A DNA stretch of 18,985 bases from an uncultured Alistipes sp. (GCA_900549685.1 UROX01000034.1:1-18985), one strand, 5' to 3'. Positions 6,957-15,064 are shown, counted from the first letter of the stretch. Program-made: numbers and translations. Notes: generated by a model not told the origin, from the sequence alone.

Positions 6957-8411
6957 ATGTCCGAAATAGAAAGTCTCGCCCCGCACGACGTGTGGCATTT
7001 CTTCCACGAAATCACACAGGTTCCGCGCCCCTCGAAGAAAGAAGAAAAAATCATCGCCTATCTGATCGACTTCGCCCGAAGCCGCGGACTGGAGTACCGC
7101 AAGGATTCCATAGGCAACATCGTGATCCGCAAAGCGGCCTCGCCCGGCATGGAAAACCGGCCGGCCGTCATTCTGCAGAGCCACATGGATATGGTGTGCG
7201 AAAAAAACAGCGACGTAAGTTTCAATTTCGAAACCGACCCCATCCGCACGCGGATCGAGGGAGGATGGGTCAAGGCGACGGGCACGACGCTGGGCGCCGA
7301 CTGCGGCATCGGCATGGCCGCCGCACTGGCCGTTCTGAATGCGGACGACCTGACGCACGGACCGCTCGAATGCCTGTTCACCGTAGACGAGGAGACGGGG
7401 CTCACCGGCGCTTTCGGACTGGGCGAAGGCATGCTTACGGGCAAATACCTCATCAACCTCGACTCGGAGGACGAAGGCGAGATCTTCATCGGCTGTGCCG
7501 GAGGCATCGACACGGTGGCCACGCTCAACTACCGCCGCGAAGAGGCACCCCGCAACTACGATTTCTTCCGTATCGACATCGGGGGACTGTGCGGCGGACA
7601 CTCCGGCGACGACATAGAGAAAGGCCGCGGCAACTCCAACAAGCTGCTCGCCCGCTTCCTGCGGCAGGCCGAACGGCAGGTCGATATGCGGCTCGTATAT
7701 TTCGACGGAGGCAATCTTCGCAACGCCATTCCCCGCGAGGCGTTCGCCGTCTTCGGCGTACCCTCCCGGGAAACCAAACGGACGAACGAGCTGTTCGAAG
7801 AGTACCGCAACGGCGTTCGGACCGAATACGGCCCGGTAGAACCCGCGCTGGAAATCACGCTTTCGGAAATGCCCGCTTCCGATACGGTCATCGATCTCGA
7901 AACGCAACGGGCTTTGCTCGACGCGCTCTGCGGCCTGCCCAACGGTCCGCTGGCCATGAGTCCGACGATGAAAGGCATGGTCGAGACTTCGACGAATCTG
8001 GCCTCGGTGAAATTCGTCGGCGACCTGCTGATCGAAATCACCACTTCGCAACGGTCGTCGATCCAGAGCGCCCGCGATGCGGCCGCCGCCTCGGTGGAGT
8101 CGGTCCTCGAACTCGCCGGCGCCCACGTAACCCACTCGGACGGCTATCCCGGCTGGAATCCCGATCCCGACTCCCGTCTGCTCTCGATCGTCTGCGAGGC
8201 CTACCGGAACCTGTTCGACCGGACACCTGTCGTACGGTCCATCCATGCCGGACTGGAATGCGGACTTTTCCTGCAGAAATACCCGTGGCTCGAGATGGTG
8301 TCGTTCGGCCCCACGCTGCGCGGCGTCCACTCGCCGGACGAAAGGCTCGAAATCGCCTCGGTAGACAAATTCTGGAATCTGCTCAAGGAAACGCTCCGGA
8401 CACTGGAATAA
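6957..8411 (+). CDS. pepD: aminoacyl-histidine dipeptidase PepD (M20C family)
   Basis: This cytosolic zinc peptidase of broad dipeptide specificity (Xaa-His and others) completes peptide breakdown. The 484 residues fit the M20C length. Metal and catalytic positions follow in order: QSHMDMV (H76, D78), GADCGIGMAA (D115), DEETG (E145, E146) and NLDSEDEG (D169). CSGDD-like GGHSGDDIEKGRGN marks the lid/dimer domain, and GLECG and GVHSPDE near the C-terminus supply the last ligand residues. The ATG at 6957 gives MSEIESLAPHDVW, the usual start of the family; an upstream TTG at 6933 would overlap the probable -7 box. It is a single-gene unit, divergent from ispF and convergent with the sulfatase operon. 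The nested hairpin downstream probably ends its transcript. Confidence 0.96.
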   Translation: MSEIESLAPHDVWHFFHEITQVPRPSKKEEKIIAYLIDFARSRGLEYRKDSIGNIVIRKAASPGMENRPAVILQSHMDMVCEKNSDVSFNFETDPIRTRIEGGWVKATGTTLGADCGIGMAAALAVLNADDLTHGPLECLFTVDEETGLTGAFGLGEGMLTGKYLINLDSEDEGEIFIGCAGGIDTVATLNYRREEAPRNYDFFRIDIGGLCGGHSGDDIEKGRGNSNKLLARFLRQAERQVDMRLVYFDGGNLRNAIPREAFAVFGVPSRETKRTNELFEEYRNGVRTEYGPVEPALEITLSEMPASDTVIDLETQRALLDALCGLPNGPLAMSPTMKGMVETSTNLASVKFVGDLLIEITTSQRSSIQSARDAAAASVESVLELAGAHVTHSDGYPGWNPDPDSRLLSIVCEAYRNLFDRTPVVRSIHAGLECGLFLQKYPWLEMVSFGPTLRGVHSPDERLEIASVDKFWNLLKETLRTLE

Positions 8412-8455
8412 CGTCCCGCAAAACCGGCGCTTCCGGTACCGGGAAACCATCCGCA

Positions 8456-8551
8456 AAGACTGTCCGACAAGCTCACGAAACCGAATCACCCCTGTCAGAG
8501 TTCGCTCCGACAGGGGTGAAATCGTTGAAACCGGACTTGCCGGACAGTCTT
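8456..8551. repeat. nested inverted repeat with UUCG-capped hairpin, possible bidirectional terminator
   Basis: The outer arms are 16 bases each, at 8456-8471 and 8536-8551, and pair with a single mismatch. Inside them is a hairpin at 8486-8519: an 11-bp perfect stem (TCACCCCTGTC / GACAGGGGTGA), one A/C mismatch, then three pairs closing a TTCG tetraloop at 8501-8504. It sits between convergent pepD and the sulfatase gene, the normal place for a two-way terminator. However, no clear T-run follows on either strand. It could also be an intergenic palindromic repeat family or a structured RNA. The pairing is directly visible; the role is inferred. Confidence 0.75.
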
Positions 8552-8566
8552 GTTCCGGACCGTCTC

Positions 8567-8596
8567 CGGCTGCCGCCCGTCCCCGCATGGCAGCCG
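8567..8596. repeat. small inverted repeat (8-bp arms) in the convergent spacer
   Basis: CGGCTGCC at 8567-8574 and GGCAGCCG at 8589-8596 pair perfectly across a 14-base loop. It lies 41 bases after the sulfatase stop when read on the minus strand, and may add to termination of that operon. No T-run is attached, so the function is uncertain. Confidence 0.35.
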
Positions 8597-8637
8597 TCGG
8601 ATTCCGGACTACTGCGACACGTTATCCGCGAAAAAGA

Positions 8638-10614
8638 CTATCGTCCGTCCACCAGATAATCGCCCTTCGAGACGTGACGGTAATACTGCTGCAACCTCGC
8701 CTTCAGCTCGCGCTCCGCCGCTTCGATCTGCGGGGTCCTCGGCGTCGATATATCGTGCTGCTGGAGCGTATCGCTCCGCAGGAAAGCCGACAGCGTGCGG
8801 TCTCCGTCGAAAAACAGCACGAGCGAATCGGTGATCGCCTGATAGTTCTCATTCATCGCATTGACGGCCATCGCCGGACGATCGGCCTCGCGAAACACAT
8901 CGCGTCCGAAAGCGAAATAGGGTTTCTCGTACCCGAGCAGGCCGAGCAGCGTGGGCATCAGGTCGATCTGCTGGACGGTCCGTTCGTTCGCTCCCCGCAG
9001 AGCGCCGTCCGGCGTGTAAAGCAGACAAAGGATATGGCTGTTTCCCGTAGGTGTCAGCGTCTTAGGCGCAAACGTCTCGGACGAGACATGATCGGCCACG
9101 AACACGAAAATCGTATTGCGGAACCACGCCTCGCGGCTCGATGTCTCCATGAAACGACGCAGAGCCAAATCGGTATAGGCCACGCCCCGGTGCACTTTGG
9201 TCTTCCCCTCCGGCAGTACGTCGGCATACTTGTCCGGCACGACGAACGGATGGTGGGACGTGAGCGTGAAGACCGACGCGAAGAACGGCTGGGGAGTCTC
9301 GCCAAGCACACCGCTCATGTACTGCAGGAAAGGCTCGTCCCAGATGCCCCAATAGCCGTCGAAGTCGCCGGTTCCGCACCGTTTCTCATAATCCTCCCGG
9401 CTGTAATAATCCTGCACGCCCGCCAGCGAGGCATAGGCGCCGAATCCCATCGATCCCCGGCTCGATCCGTTGAAGAACATCGTCCGATAACCCTCTCCGG
9501 CAAGCAGATACGGCAGTGACTCCATTTTCGACAACGCCTGCGGCATCAGCACGAAAGGCGTCCGGTAGGAAGGGATGGACGAAAGGATCGACGGCAGCGC
9601 GTCGATCGACTTGCGGCCGTTGGAAAACGCGTTCCGGAAATAATACCCCTCCCGCATCAACGAGTCGAGAAAAGGCGTGAACCCCTGTCCGTCGGGATAG
9701 AGATCGGGATTGAGCAGGGCCGAATGCTCGCTGCTGAAACTCTCCAGAATGAAAATCACCACATTGCGCCCCGCCAGCGACGACGAATCGGTCTGCGGGT
9801 TCGGCTGCGGATAATGATCGGGCGAATAGATCGCCTCGAGTTCGTCGAGACCGAAATACTCGGTGTAGACGATCTTTTTGTTCCCCATCGTCCGGAGCAC
9901 GCAGAACGGATTGCTCAGGATGAGGTTCGCCTTGAGATTCGACGAAGTGTACAGCGTGGCGTTGCTCAACGTAATGGGGCGCGTCTGCCGGCTGAATCCG
10001 CCCCGTATGCCGCCCAGCGCCAGCACGACGGCCAGCACCAGTACAGGCAGATGGATCAGAAAATAGTTCTGGTCGCTGCGGATGCGCGACGGAGCGAACC
10101 GGACTCTCCGGTAGGCCCATGCCAGCGCCCCGATCAGCACGACGGCAAAAAGCACGGCCCACAGATTCTCGACGAACGCTTCGCCCAATACCGAGAGCGT
10201 GTTGTCGTTCTGTTCGAGGTAGGAGAACTCGTCGGCCGTGAACCGTTTCTTGGCATAGTGGAAATAGACTCCGTCCGCCAGATCGACGACCAGCGCGACG
10301 GCATTGGTCGTCATATAGAGCCAGAAAAGCATTTTCTCGTACCCCGGCCGCTCGCGGAAACGGAACGGCAGCAGACTGAGCACGATGAAAAGCGCATTGA
10401 CATAGAGAATCGAGGCCGTGTCGAAAACCCATCCGCCATAGAGCAGCTCCGGCACCTCGCTCCAGGCCAGCGGACCGATCTCGGCCCGGTTCTGCCAATA
10501 GAAGACCGCCCGGCACAGAAACCATGCGCCGTAGAGCAACGCCAGACGGACGATGAGCGCCCACACGATGCAGTGCCGGGGCCGGGAGACGGATCGCGCC
10601 GGAACGTTATTCAT
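8638..10614 (-). CDS. LtaS-like membrane sulfatase/phosphoglycerol transferase family protein
   Basis: The 658-residue protein has about five N-terminal membrane helices (between residues 15 and 205) followed by an extracytoplasmic alkaline-phosphatase-fold domain, the LtaS/OpgB/EptA layout. The catalytic domain starts NVVIFILESFSSEH, with metal ligand E291. SNGRKSIDALPSIL follows, where S336 occupies the place of the LtaS catalytic threonine. LTSHHPF (452-458) and VADHVSS (D508, H509) supply further metal ligands. Relatives move phosphoglycerol or phosphoethanolamine from lipids onto envelope glycans, or act on sulfate esters. Bacteroidetes do not make classical lipoteichoic acid, so the acceptor is unknown. 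The start ATG overlaps the serine acetyltransferase stop by 8 bases, implying translational coupling as the last gene of the operon. Confidence 0.9.
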   Translation of the reverse strand: MNNVPARSVSRPRHCIVWALIVRLALLYGAWFLCRAVFYWQNRAEIGPLAWSEVPELLYGGWVFDTASILYVNALFIVLSLLPFRFRERPGYEKMLFWLYMTTNAVALVVDLADGVYFHYAKKRFTADEFSYLEQNDNTLSVLGEAFVENLWAVLFAVVLIGALAWAYRRVRFAPSRIRSDQNYFLIHLPVLVLAVVLALGGIRGGFSRQTRPITLSNATLYTSSNLKANLILSNPFCVLRTMGNKKIVYTEYFGLDELEAIYSPDHYPQPNPQTDSSSLAGRNVVIFILESFSSEHSALLNPDLYPDGQGFTPFLDSLMREGYYFRNAFSNGRKSIDALPSILSSIPSYRTPFVLMPQALSKMESLPYLLAGEGYRTMFFNGSSRGSMGFGAYASLAGVQDYYSREDYEKRCGTGDFDGYWGIWDEPFLQYMSGVLGETPQPFFASVFTLTSHHPFVVPDKYADVLPEGKTKVHRGVAYTDLALRRFMETSSREAWFRNTIFVFVADHVSSETFAPKTLTPTGNSHILCLLYTPDGALRGANERTVQQIDLMPTLLGLLGYEKPYFAFGRDVFREADRPAMAVNAMNENYQAITDSLVLFFDGDRTLSAFLRSDTLQQHDISTPRTPQIEAAERELKARLQQYYRHVSKGDYLVDGR

Positions 10615-11428
10615 GCTTACGGTATTTTTCCCGGATCACGATCTCCGGTTTGTGATAGACGGTCGAATGCGGCGGAACCGACTCGGTGAGCCAGACGTTA
10701 CCGCCGATCACCGTATCGTGTCCCACGACCGTATCGCCGCCCAGAATCGTACTTCCGGCGTAAATGATGACGTTGTCCTCGATGGTCGGATGCCGGCGCA
10801 CGCCCGAGAGTTCCTTATCGACGAACGTCGCGCCCAGCGTGACACCCTGATAGACCTTGACGTTGCGGCCGACGACGGTCGTCTCGCCGATCACCACGCC
10901 CGTCCCGTGGTCGATATAGAAAGCCGGACCGATCGTGGCTCCCGGATGGATGTCGATGCCCGTCTGGCTGTGCGCATACTCCGAAATGACTCGCGGCAGC
11001 ACGGGAATCTTCAGTTCGTGCAGCACGTGCGAGATCCGGTAGACCATCACGGCATAGAATCCCGGATAACAGAGAATCACCTCCTCAGCGCAATGGGCGG
11101 CCGGGTCGCACTCCTTGTACAGTTCGGCATCCTGCATGAGCCGCGTGAAAACCAACGGTATCTCGCTGAAAAACCGTTCTCGCAACTCGTCGCAGCAACA
11201 GCTCTCCTCGCACAGCGGGGCGACGATATGCAGAAAATCCTTCTGCAGATTCTCCCACCGCAGATCGATCTCCCGCAGCGACATGCCCCGTCCGGCCCGG
11301 ACGGGAAACAGCAGATTGGTCAGATCGTCGATAAAACGACGGGCCTCCGCCTGCGAGGGGACCTCGCGGTAGAACTCTTTGGTCATCTTGTGAAGACGGG
11401 ACGGGAACTTTCCGATCGTATCGGCCAT
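10607..11428 (-). CDS. serine O-acetyltransferase (CysE/EpsC type)
   Basis: This enzyme acetylates L-serine with acetyl-CoA to O-acetylserine, the precursor of cysteine. Of its 273 residues, the first 140 or so form the helical serine acetyltransferase domain. The C-terminal half is a left-handed beta helix of hexapeptide repeats. TGIDIHPGATIG (D159) and YIDHGTGVVIGET (H174) match the catalytic Asp/His pair of CysE, and KVYQGVTLGA is the typical next coil. The longer N-terminal region resembles the SatA/EpsC class found in Bacteroidetes. No cysK adjoins it here. It starts 5 bases after the DUF4435 gene ends and overlaps the sulfatase start, so it sits inside a compact operon. Identity as serine acetyltransferase is strong; I leave the symbol open between cysE and epsC. 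Confidence 0.93.
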   Translation of the reverse strand: MADTIGKFPSRLHKMTKEFYREVPSQAEARRFIDDLTNLLFPVRAGRGMSLREIDLRWENLQKDFLHIVAPLCEESCCCDELRERFFSEIPLVFTRLMQDAELYKECDPAAHCAEEVILCYPGFYAVMVYRISHVLHELKIPVLPRVISEYAHSQTGIDIHPGATIGPAFYIDHGTGVVIGETTVVGRNVKVYQGVTLGATFVDKELSGVRRHPTIEDNVIIYAGSTILGGDTVVGHDTVIGGNVWLTESVPPHSTVYHKPEIVIREKYRKHE

Positions 11429-11433
11429 ATTTT

Positions 11434-12498
11434 TCAGGATTTACGGGTATATCCGCCTCGCACGCGATCCGGACGATCCGGTCCCTCGCATGTCAGTTGC
11501 CGGACATACAGTTCTATATCTTGTCGAAGTTTGCGGTACAGAAAACACTCCTTGTACTGCTCGTTGTCGAGCAGCACTTCGCGGACGTTACGCAACGAAT
11601 TGTTGTAGTTGCTCAACTCGTTCTTCAGCGCCACGCCCTGTTTGGTCCCCGAAGCGATGCGTTCGATGGTCATGTCCCGCAGTCTGTCGCACACGGCATG
11701 CAGCAGGATCAGCACCACGTTGTCCATCAGCGTATGCCCCTGCATGAAAAGGTAGACGTTCTCGGGCGTCACGCCCAGCGGCCGGAGACGTTCGCCGAAC
11801 ACGGCCACCTCCGCGGCCCACTGCGGATAGCGTTCCTCCAGTTCCCGGACCCGTTTCCCGACCTGTCGTTCCAGCCAGCGGAGCGTATCGGCCCCGTCGT
11901 CGCGTATATCGAGATAGTTGAGCCGCACGCTGCTCCGGAAATCGACCAGCGAGAAAGCCTTCTCGCTTTTGCCCCGCGCCGAAAAGGCATACCACAGAAA
12001 CAGCGGGTAGATCGTTCTCGAATATTCGGACATGAACCGTTCGAAATCGAAAATCAGCGTATCGTTCTTGGTCGCCTTGACGCATACCTTGTGCAAAGAG
12101 GGCGGATAACACAGGTAATTTTCCGTCGCGTAGGCATAGGTATGGAACAGACAGGACGTCCCGTTTACGATACGGGACTGCTCGTTGTAGGAACCGAACA
12201 GATAATCGAAGTCGCTGTCCATACACAGAATCGTATCCTGCCCGCACTGGTCGAGCATGCCCAGCAGCACCTTTTTGCCCTTGGCCAGGTCTTCGCGCGG
12301 CGGTACGCCGATCTCGAATTTCAGGCGGTCGGTCTCGTAGTCGTCGAAAATGCCGCGCCAGAAAGCCACGTCGTCGTACCCTTCGACGAAAACACGCACC
12401 AGCCGGTAGCGCCCCGCCCGATAGCGGGAAACCATCGGTCCATCGCCCGGCCCCGACAGCCGGTCTGCATCGGTTTTCTTTTTATCTTTCTTCTTCAT
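11434..12498 (-). CDS. DUF4435 domain protein, TOPRIM-like putative nuclease
   Basis: The 354-residue protein has a lysine-rich N-terminus (MKKKDKKK), then VFVEGYDDVAFWRGIF (E39, D42, D43) and ILCMDSDFDYLFG (D94, D96, D98). This Glu followed by a DxDxD array is the metal-binding pattern of TOPRIM folds. YAYATENYLCY (E126, N127) is the next conserved block of DUF4435. The best-studied DUF4435 protein is AriB, the toxin nuclease of the PARIS anti-phage system, which works with the ATPase AriA. No ATPase partner is encoded here. The neighbours are dCMP deaminase (31 bases away) and serine acetyltransferase (5 bases away), and composition is like the rest of the window, so there is no sign of a transferred island. 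A housekeeping nucleic-acid role is as likely as defence. Family assignment is by motif recall. Confidence 0.75.
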   Translation of the reverse strand: MKKKDKKKTDADRLSGPGDGPMVSRYRAGRYRLVRVFVEGYDDVAFWRGIFDDYETDRLKFEIGVPPREDLAKGKKVLLGMLDQCGQDTILCMDSDFDYLFGSYNEQSRIVNGTSCLFHTYAYATENYLCYPPSLHKVCVKATKNDTLIFDFERFMSEYSRTIYPLFLWYAFSARGKSEKAFSLVDFRSSVRLNYLDIRDDGADTLRWLERQVGKRVRELEERYPQWAAEVAVFGERLRPLGVTPENVYLFMQGHTLMDNVVLILLHAVCDRLRDMTIERIASGTKQGVALKNELSNYNNSLRNVREVLLDNEQYKECFLYRKLRQDIELYVRQLTCEGPDRPDRVRGGYTRKS

Positions 12499-12529
12499 CG
12501 TCCGGCGCTGCGGTTCTCTGCGAAAGATT

Positions 12530-12979
12530 TTATTTGACGAGGAACACGGGCAGCGTCACCTTAACGACCTCGATCCCCACGCGGCGCAGCAGCTCCACGC
12601 CCTCGCTGGAATGATAGTCGTCGCAGAAAACCACCCGTCGTATTCCACTCTGGATAATCAGTTTGGCGCATTCGATGCAAGGCGACGAAGTCACATAGAG
12701 CGTGGCCCCCTCGCTGCTGTTGCCCGACTTGGCCACCTTGGTGATGGCGTTGGCCTCGGCATGGAGCACATAGGGCTTGGTCTTGCCCGCATCGTCCTCG
12801 CAGACGTTCTCGAATCCGGACGGCGTACCGTTGTATCCGTCCGAAATAATCATCTTGTCCTTGACGAGCAACGCCCCTACCTGACGACGGACGCAATATG
12901 AATTTTCCGCCCAGATCGTGGCCATCTTCAGATAGCGCACGTCGAGCTGCCGTTGTTTTTCCTCCCTGTATCCTGCCAT
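12530..12979 (-). CDS. dCMP deaminase / ComEB-like cytidine deaminase family protein
   Basis: It deaminates dCMP to dUMP with zinc, feeding thymidylate synthesis. The 149 residues contain HAEANAI (H73 as zinc ligand, E75 as general acid/base) and SSPCIECAK (C101, C104 as zinc ligands). These complete the cytidine/deoxycytidylate deaminase signature. GYNGTPSGFENVCED (48-62) is the typical dCMP deaminase substrate loop, which favours dCMP over tRNA or riboflavin deaminases. Start ATG at 12979 follows manA by 21 bases. It is the second gene of the five-gene minus-strand operon. The family is called ComEB in Bacillus, but competence has no bearing here. Confidence 0.93.
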   Translation of the reverse strand: MAGYREEKQRQLDVRYLKMATIWAENSYCVRRQVGALLVKDKMIISDGYNGTPSGFENVCEDDAGKTKPYVLHAEANAITKVAKSGNSSEGATLYVTSSPCIECAKLIIQSGIRRVVFCDDYHSSEGVELLRRVGIEVVKVTLPVFLVK

Positions 12980-13000
12980 AATAACATCGTCGAATTTGGA

Positions 13001-13972
13001 TCAGTCGATATAAATTTCCAGCATCGAGCCGCTGCCTTCCAGCGCCACGGACTCGATGCAGGCGGGCAACAGCACCGTCTCGCCTTTGGCGACAGGCTCG
13101 GCCCCCTTGCTCCAGCGGAGCGTCGCCGCACCGTCGAGCAGCATGTAAATCACGAACGAATCGCGTTCGACATGCTCCCGGCAAATCGTATTTCCGTCCA
13201 GCCGGATGAGATTGGTCGTAAAATAGGGACACTTCTTCAGCGGAACGACCTCCCCGGATTTCGCCTCCGCTGTCACGCGGTAAGGCACATCAGGCGCGAA
13301 ATCGATCGCATCGGCGGCCAGATCGGTATGCAGCTCCCGCGACCGTCCCGAAGCATCCCTGCGGTCCCAGTCGTAGATACGGTACGTCACGTCGGACGTC
13401 TGCTGGATTTCGGCGATCAGAACGCCGCTTCCGATCGAATGGATCGTTCCGGAAGGGATGAAAAAGGCATCGCCGGGACGCACCTTGCATCTCGACAGGA
13501 CATCGGGCAGCGTCCCCCGGTCCACGCTGCGGAGGTATTCCTCCCGCGAGACGGCACCGTCGAACCCGACCGTCAGCTCGGCCCCTTCGCGACAATCGAC
13601 CACATACCACATTTCGGTCTTCCCGTAGGCCCCGTGCCGTTCGGCAGACAACGCGTCGCCCGGATGCACCTGCACCGAAAGCGGCTCGCAGGCGTCGATA
13701 TATTTGATGAGCAACGGAAATTCGATGCCGAATCTTTCGTAAATCCGGTCACCGACCAGATCGCCCATATACACTTCGATCAATTCGCGCAGATCGTTAC
13801 CCGCCAGCGGACCGTTGCTCACGACGGAGACGTCGCGGCCGATGTCCGCGATTTCCCAGCTCTCGCCGATGGACTTACCCGCAGGCAGTTTCTTGTTCAG
13901 TTTTTCGGCGAGAAACCTTCCTCCCCACATCCGCTCCTTGAACAGCGGCTTGAATTTCAGCGGATAAAGCAT
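13001..13972 (-). CDS. manA: mannose-6-phosphate isomerase, class I (ManA type)
   Basis: This zinc enzyme interconverts mannose 6-phosphate and fructose 6-phosphate, giving entry to GDP-mannose and glycan synthesis or to mannose use. The 323-residue length matches the short bacterial cupin form. Zinc ligands are visible as Q101 and H103 in VQVHPGD, E120 in GKTEMWY and H178 in IPSGTIHSIG. IQQTSDVTYRIYDW downstream is the conserved active-site block. FKERMWGG near the N-terminus is typical and supports ATG 13972 as the start. As the first gene of the operon, it is preceded by a leader of about 100 bases with a TAnnTTTG box at 14077-14084. Its partners downstream belong to unrelated pathways, so the operon looks like a housekeeping cluster. 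Confidence 0.95.
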   Translation of the reverse strand: MLYPLKFKPLFKERMWGGRFLAEKLNKKLPAGKSIGESWEIADIGRDVSVVSNGPLAGNDLRELIEVYMGDLVGDRIYERFGIEFPLLIKYIDACEPLSVQVHPGDALSAERHGAYGKTEMWYVVDCREGAELTVGFDGAVSREEYLRSVDRGTLPDVLSRCKVRPGDAFFIPSGTIHSIGSGVLIAEIQQTSDVTYRIYDWDRRDASGRSRELHTDLAADAIDFAPDVPYRVTAEAKSGEVVPLKKCPYFTTNLIRLDGNTICREHVERDSFVIYMLLDGAATLRWSKGAEPVAKGETVLLPACIESVALEGSGSMLEIYID

Positions 13973-14076
13973 GATCGATTCCGTTTTGATCGGCGCTTCC
14001 GGAAGACGGTTTCCGTCCTTTCCGCCGGAAGAATCACAGACCGATTCCGCCGGGACGCCTCTCTGAAATTAATGTA

Positions 14077-14084
14077 CAAATTTA
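14077..14084 (-). promoter_or_regulatory. candidate -7 promoter box for the manA operon
   Basis: The minus strand reads TAAATTTG, an exact match to TAnnTTTG. It lies about 105 bases upstream of the manA ATG in a short AT-rich patch. No convincing -33 TTTG was found. It overlaps the -33 region of the opposite promoter. Confidence 0.4.
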
Positions 14085-14114
14085 GCAAATTATGACGAGA
14101 TTTACATACCTTTG
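14081..14114 (+). promoter_or_regulatory. candidate promoter for the NatAB-like ABC exporter operon
   Basis: TACCTTTG at 14107-14114 matches the Bacteroidetes -7 consensus TAnnTTTG. TTTAG at 14081-14085 is an imperfect -33 box at a roughly suitable distance. Transcription would start near 14120, leaving a leader of about 20 bases before the ATG at 14141. The leader is A-rich (AATAAGAAAT), as is common in Bacteroidetes, and has no clear Shine-Dalgarno sequence. Confidence 0.55.
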
Positions 14115-14140
14115 CTCCGATTGCACTTAAAATAAGAAAT

Positions 14141-15064
14141 ATGGATTTGTTGCGCGTAGAGCATGTCTCCAAACGCTATGCCGGACACACAGCCCTCGAC
14201 GATGTCTCGCTGTCCGTTCCGCAAGGTTCGGTCTACGGCCTGCTGGGACCCAACGGAGCGGGGAAAACGACCCTGATCCGCATCATCAACCGCATCACGG
14301 CGCCCGACGAGGGGAAAGTTTACCTGTCGGGCCGGGAACTGTCTCCGGAAGATGTCTGCCGGATCGGCTATCTGCCCGAAGAGAGAGGCCTCTACAAAAA
14401 GATGAAGGTGGGCGAGCAGGCCCTCTATTTCGCCCAGCTCAAAGGGCTGTCGAAAAAGGAGGCGACCGCCCGGCTCAAGGAGTGGTTCGTCAAATTCGGC
14501 ATCCGCGAGTGGTGGGACAAGAAAGTGGAAGAACTCAGCAAGGGCATGGCCCAGAAGGTCCAGTTCATCGTAACCATCCTGCACCGGCCGCAGCTGCTCA
14601 TCTTCGACGAACCGTTCAGCGGTTTCGACCCCATCAACGCCAACCTGCTCAAAAACGAAATCCTTTCGCTGCGCGACGAAGGCGCGACGGTCATTTTCTC
14701 GACGCACAACATGTCTTCCGTCGAAGAGATATGCGACCATATCACCCTGATAAACAAATCCAAGAATATTCTCAGCGGCAGCGTGAGCGAAATCCGCCAC
14801 CGGCACGGCGAGAACGAATTCCGGATCGACTTCACAGGCGATCCCTCCGCCCTCGAACAGAGTCCGCTGTGGCAGAGATTCCGCATCGAGGAGCAGACCT
14901 CTCCGGAAAACAAATACCGGTCGGTACGTCTGCGGCTGAACACGCCGGACGACGTCCGCACCGTGCTCGGAGAGATCAACGCGCTGGTCGATATCCGCAA
15001 CTTCACGGAAGTGATTCCCACGATGAACGATATATTCATCCGCGCCGTGAACGGCCGGCTCTGA
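14141..15064 (+). CDS. ABC exporter ATP-binding protein, NatA-like
   Basis: This is the cytoplasmic ATPase of an ABC exporter. The 307 residues contain Walker A GPNGAGKTTL (36-45), a Q-loop region reading GYLPEERGLY (77-86) with Glu in the usual Gln place, signature LSKGMAQKVQ (132-141), Walker B LLIFDEP (152-158) and the H-switch STHNM (H189). The C-terminal hundred residues (KSKNILSGSVSEIRHRHGE onward) form the DUF4162-type accessory domain common in this group. The GYLPEERGLY block is typical of NatA/YhaQ-like proteins, which pair with a NatB-type permease. The next gene is such a permease, 61 bases downstream. NatAB of Bacillus exports sodium ions; transport substrate here is unproven. 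Confidence 0.93.
   Translation: MDLLRVEHVSKRYAGHTALDDVSLSVPQGSVYGLLGPNGAGKTTLIRIINRITAPDEGKVYLSGRELSPEDVCRIGYLPEERGLYKKMKVGEQALYFAQLKGLSKKEATARLKEWFVKFGIREWWDKKVEELSKGMAQKVQFIVTILHRPQLLIFDEPFSGFDPINANLLKNEILSLRDEGATVIFSTHNMSSVEEICDHITLINKSKNILSGSVSEIRHRHGENEFRIDFTGDPSALEQSPLWQRFRIEEQTSPENKYRSVRLRLNTPDDVRTVLGEINALVDIRNFTEVIPTMNDIFIRAVNGRL

Noticed and set aside
8431..8446. Short palindrome CCGGTACCGG after pepD
   Set aside because: A 10-base palindrome is common in GC-rich DNA, and the loop-less dyad cannot form a useful RNA hairpin.
6921..8659. Two long open frames (555 codons each, one per strand) overlapping pepD
   Set aside because: Both are shadows of pepD, whose metal-binding motifs are all in place; the other frames give Arg/Gly/Pro-rich sequence without motifs.
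11434..12498. A complete PARIS-type defence system around the DUF4435 gene
   Set aside because: No AAA ATPase (AriA) or other defence gene is adjacent; both neighbours are metabolic genes in a compact operon.
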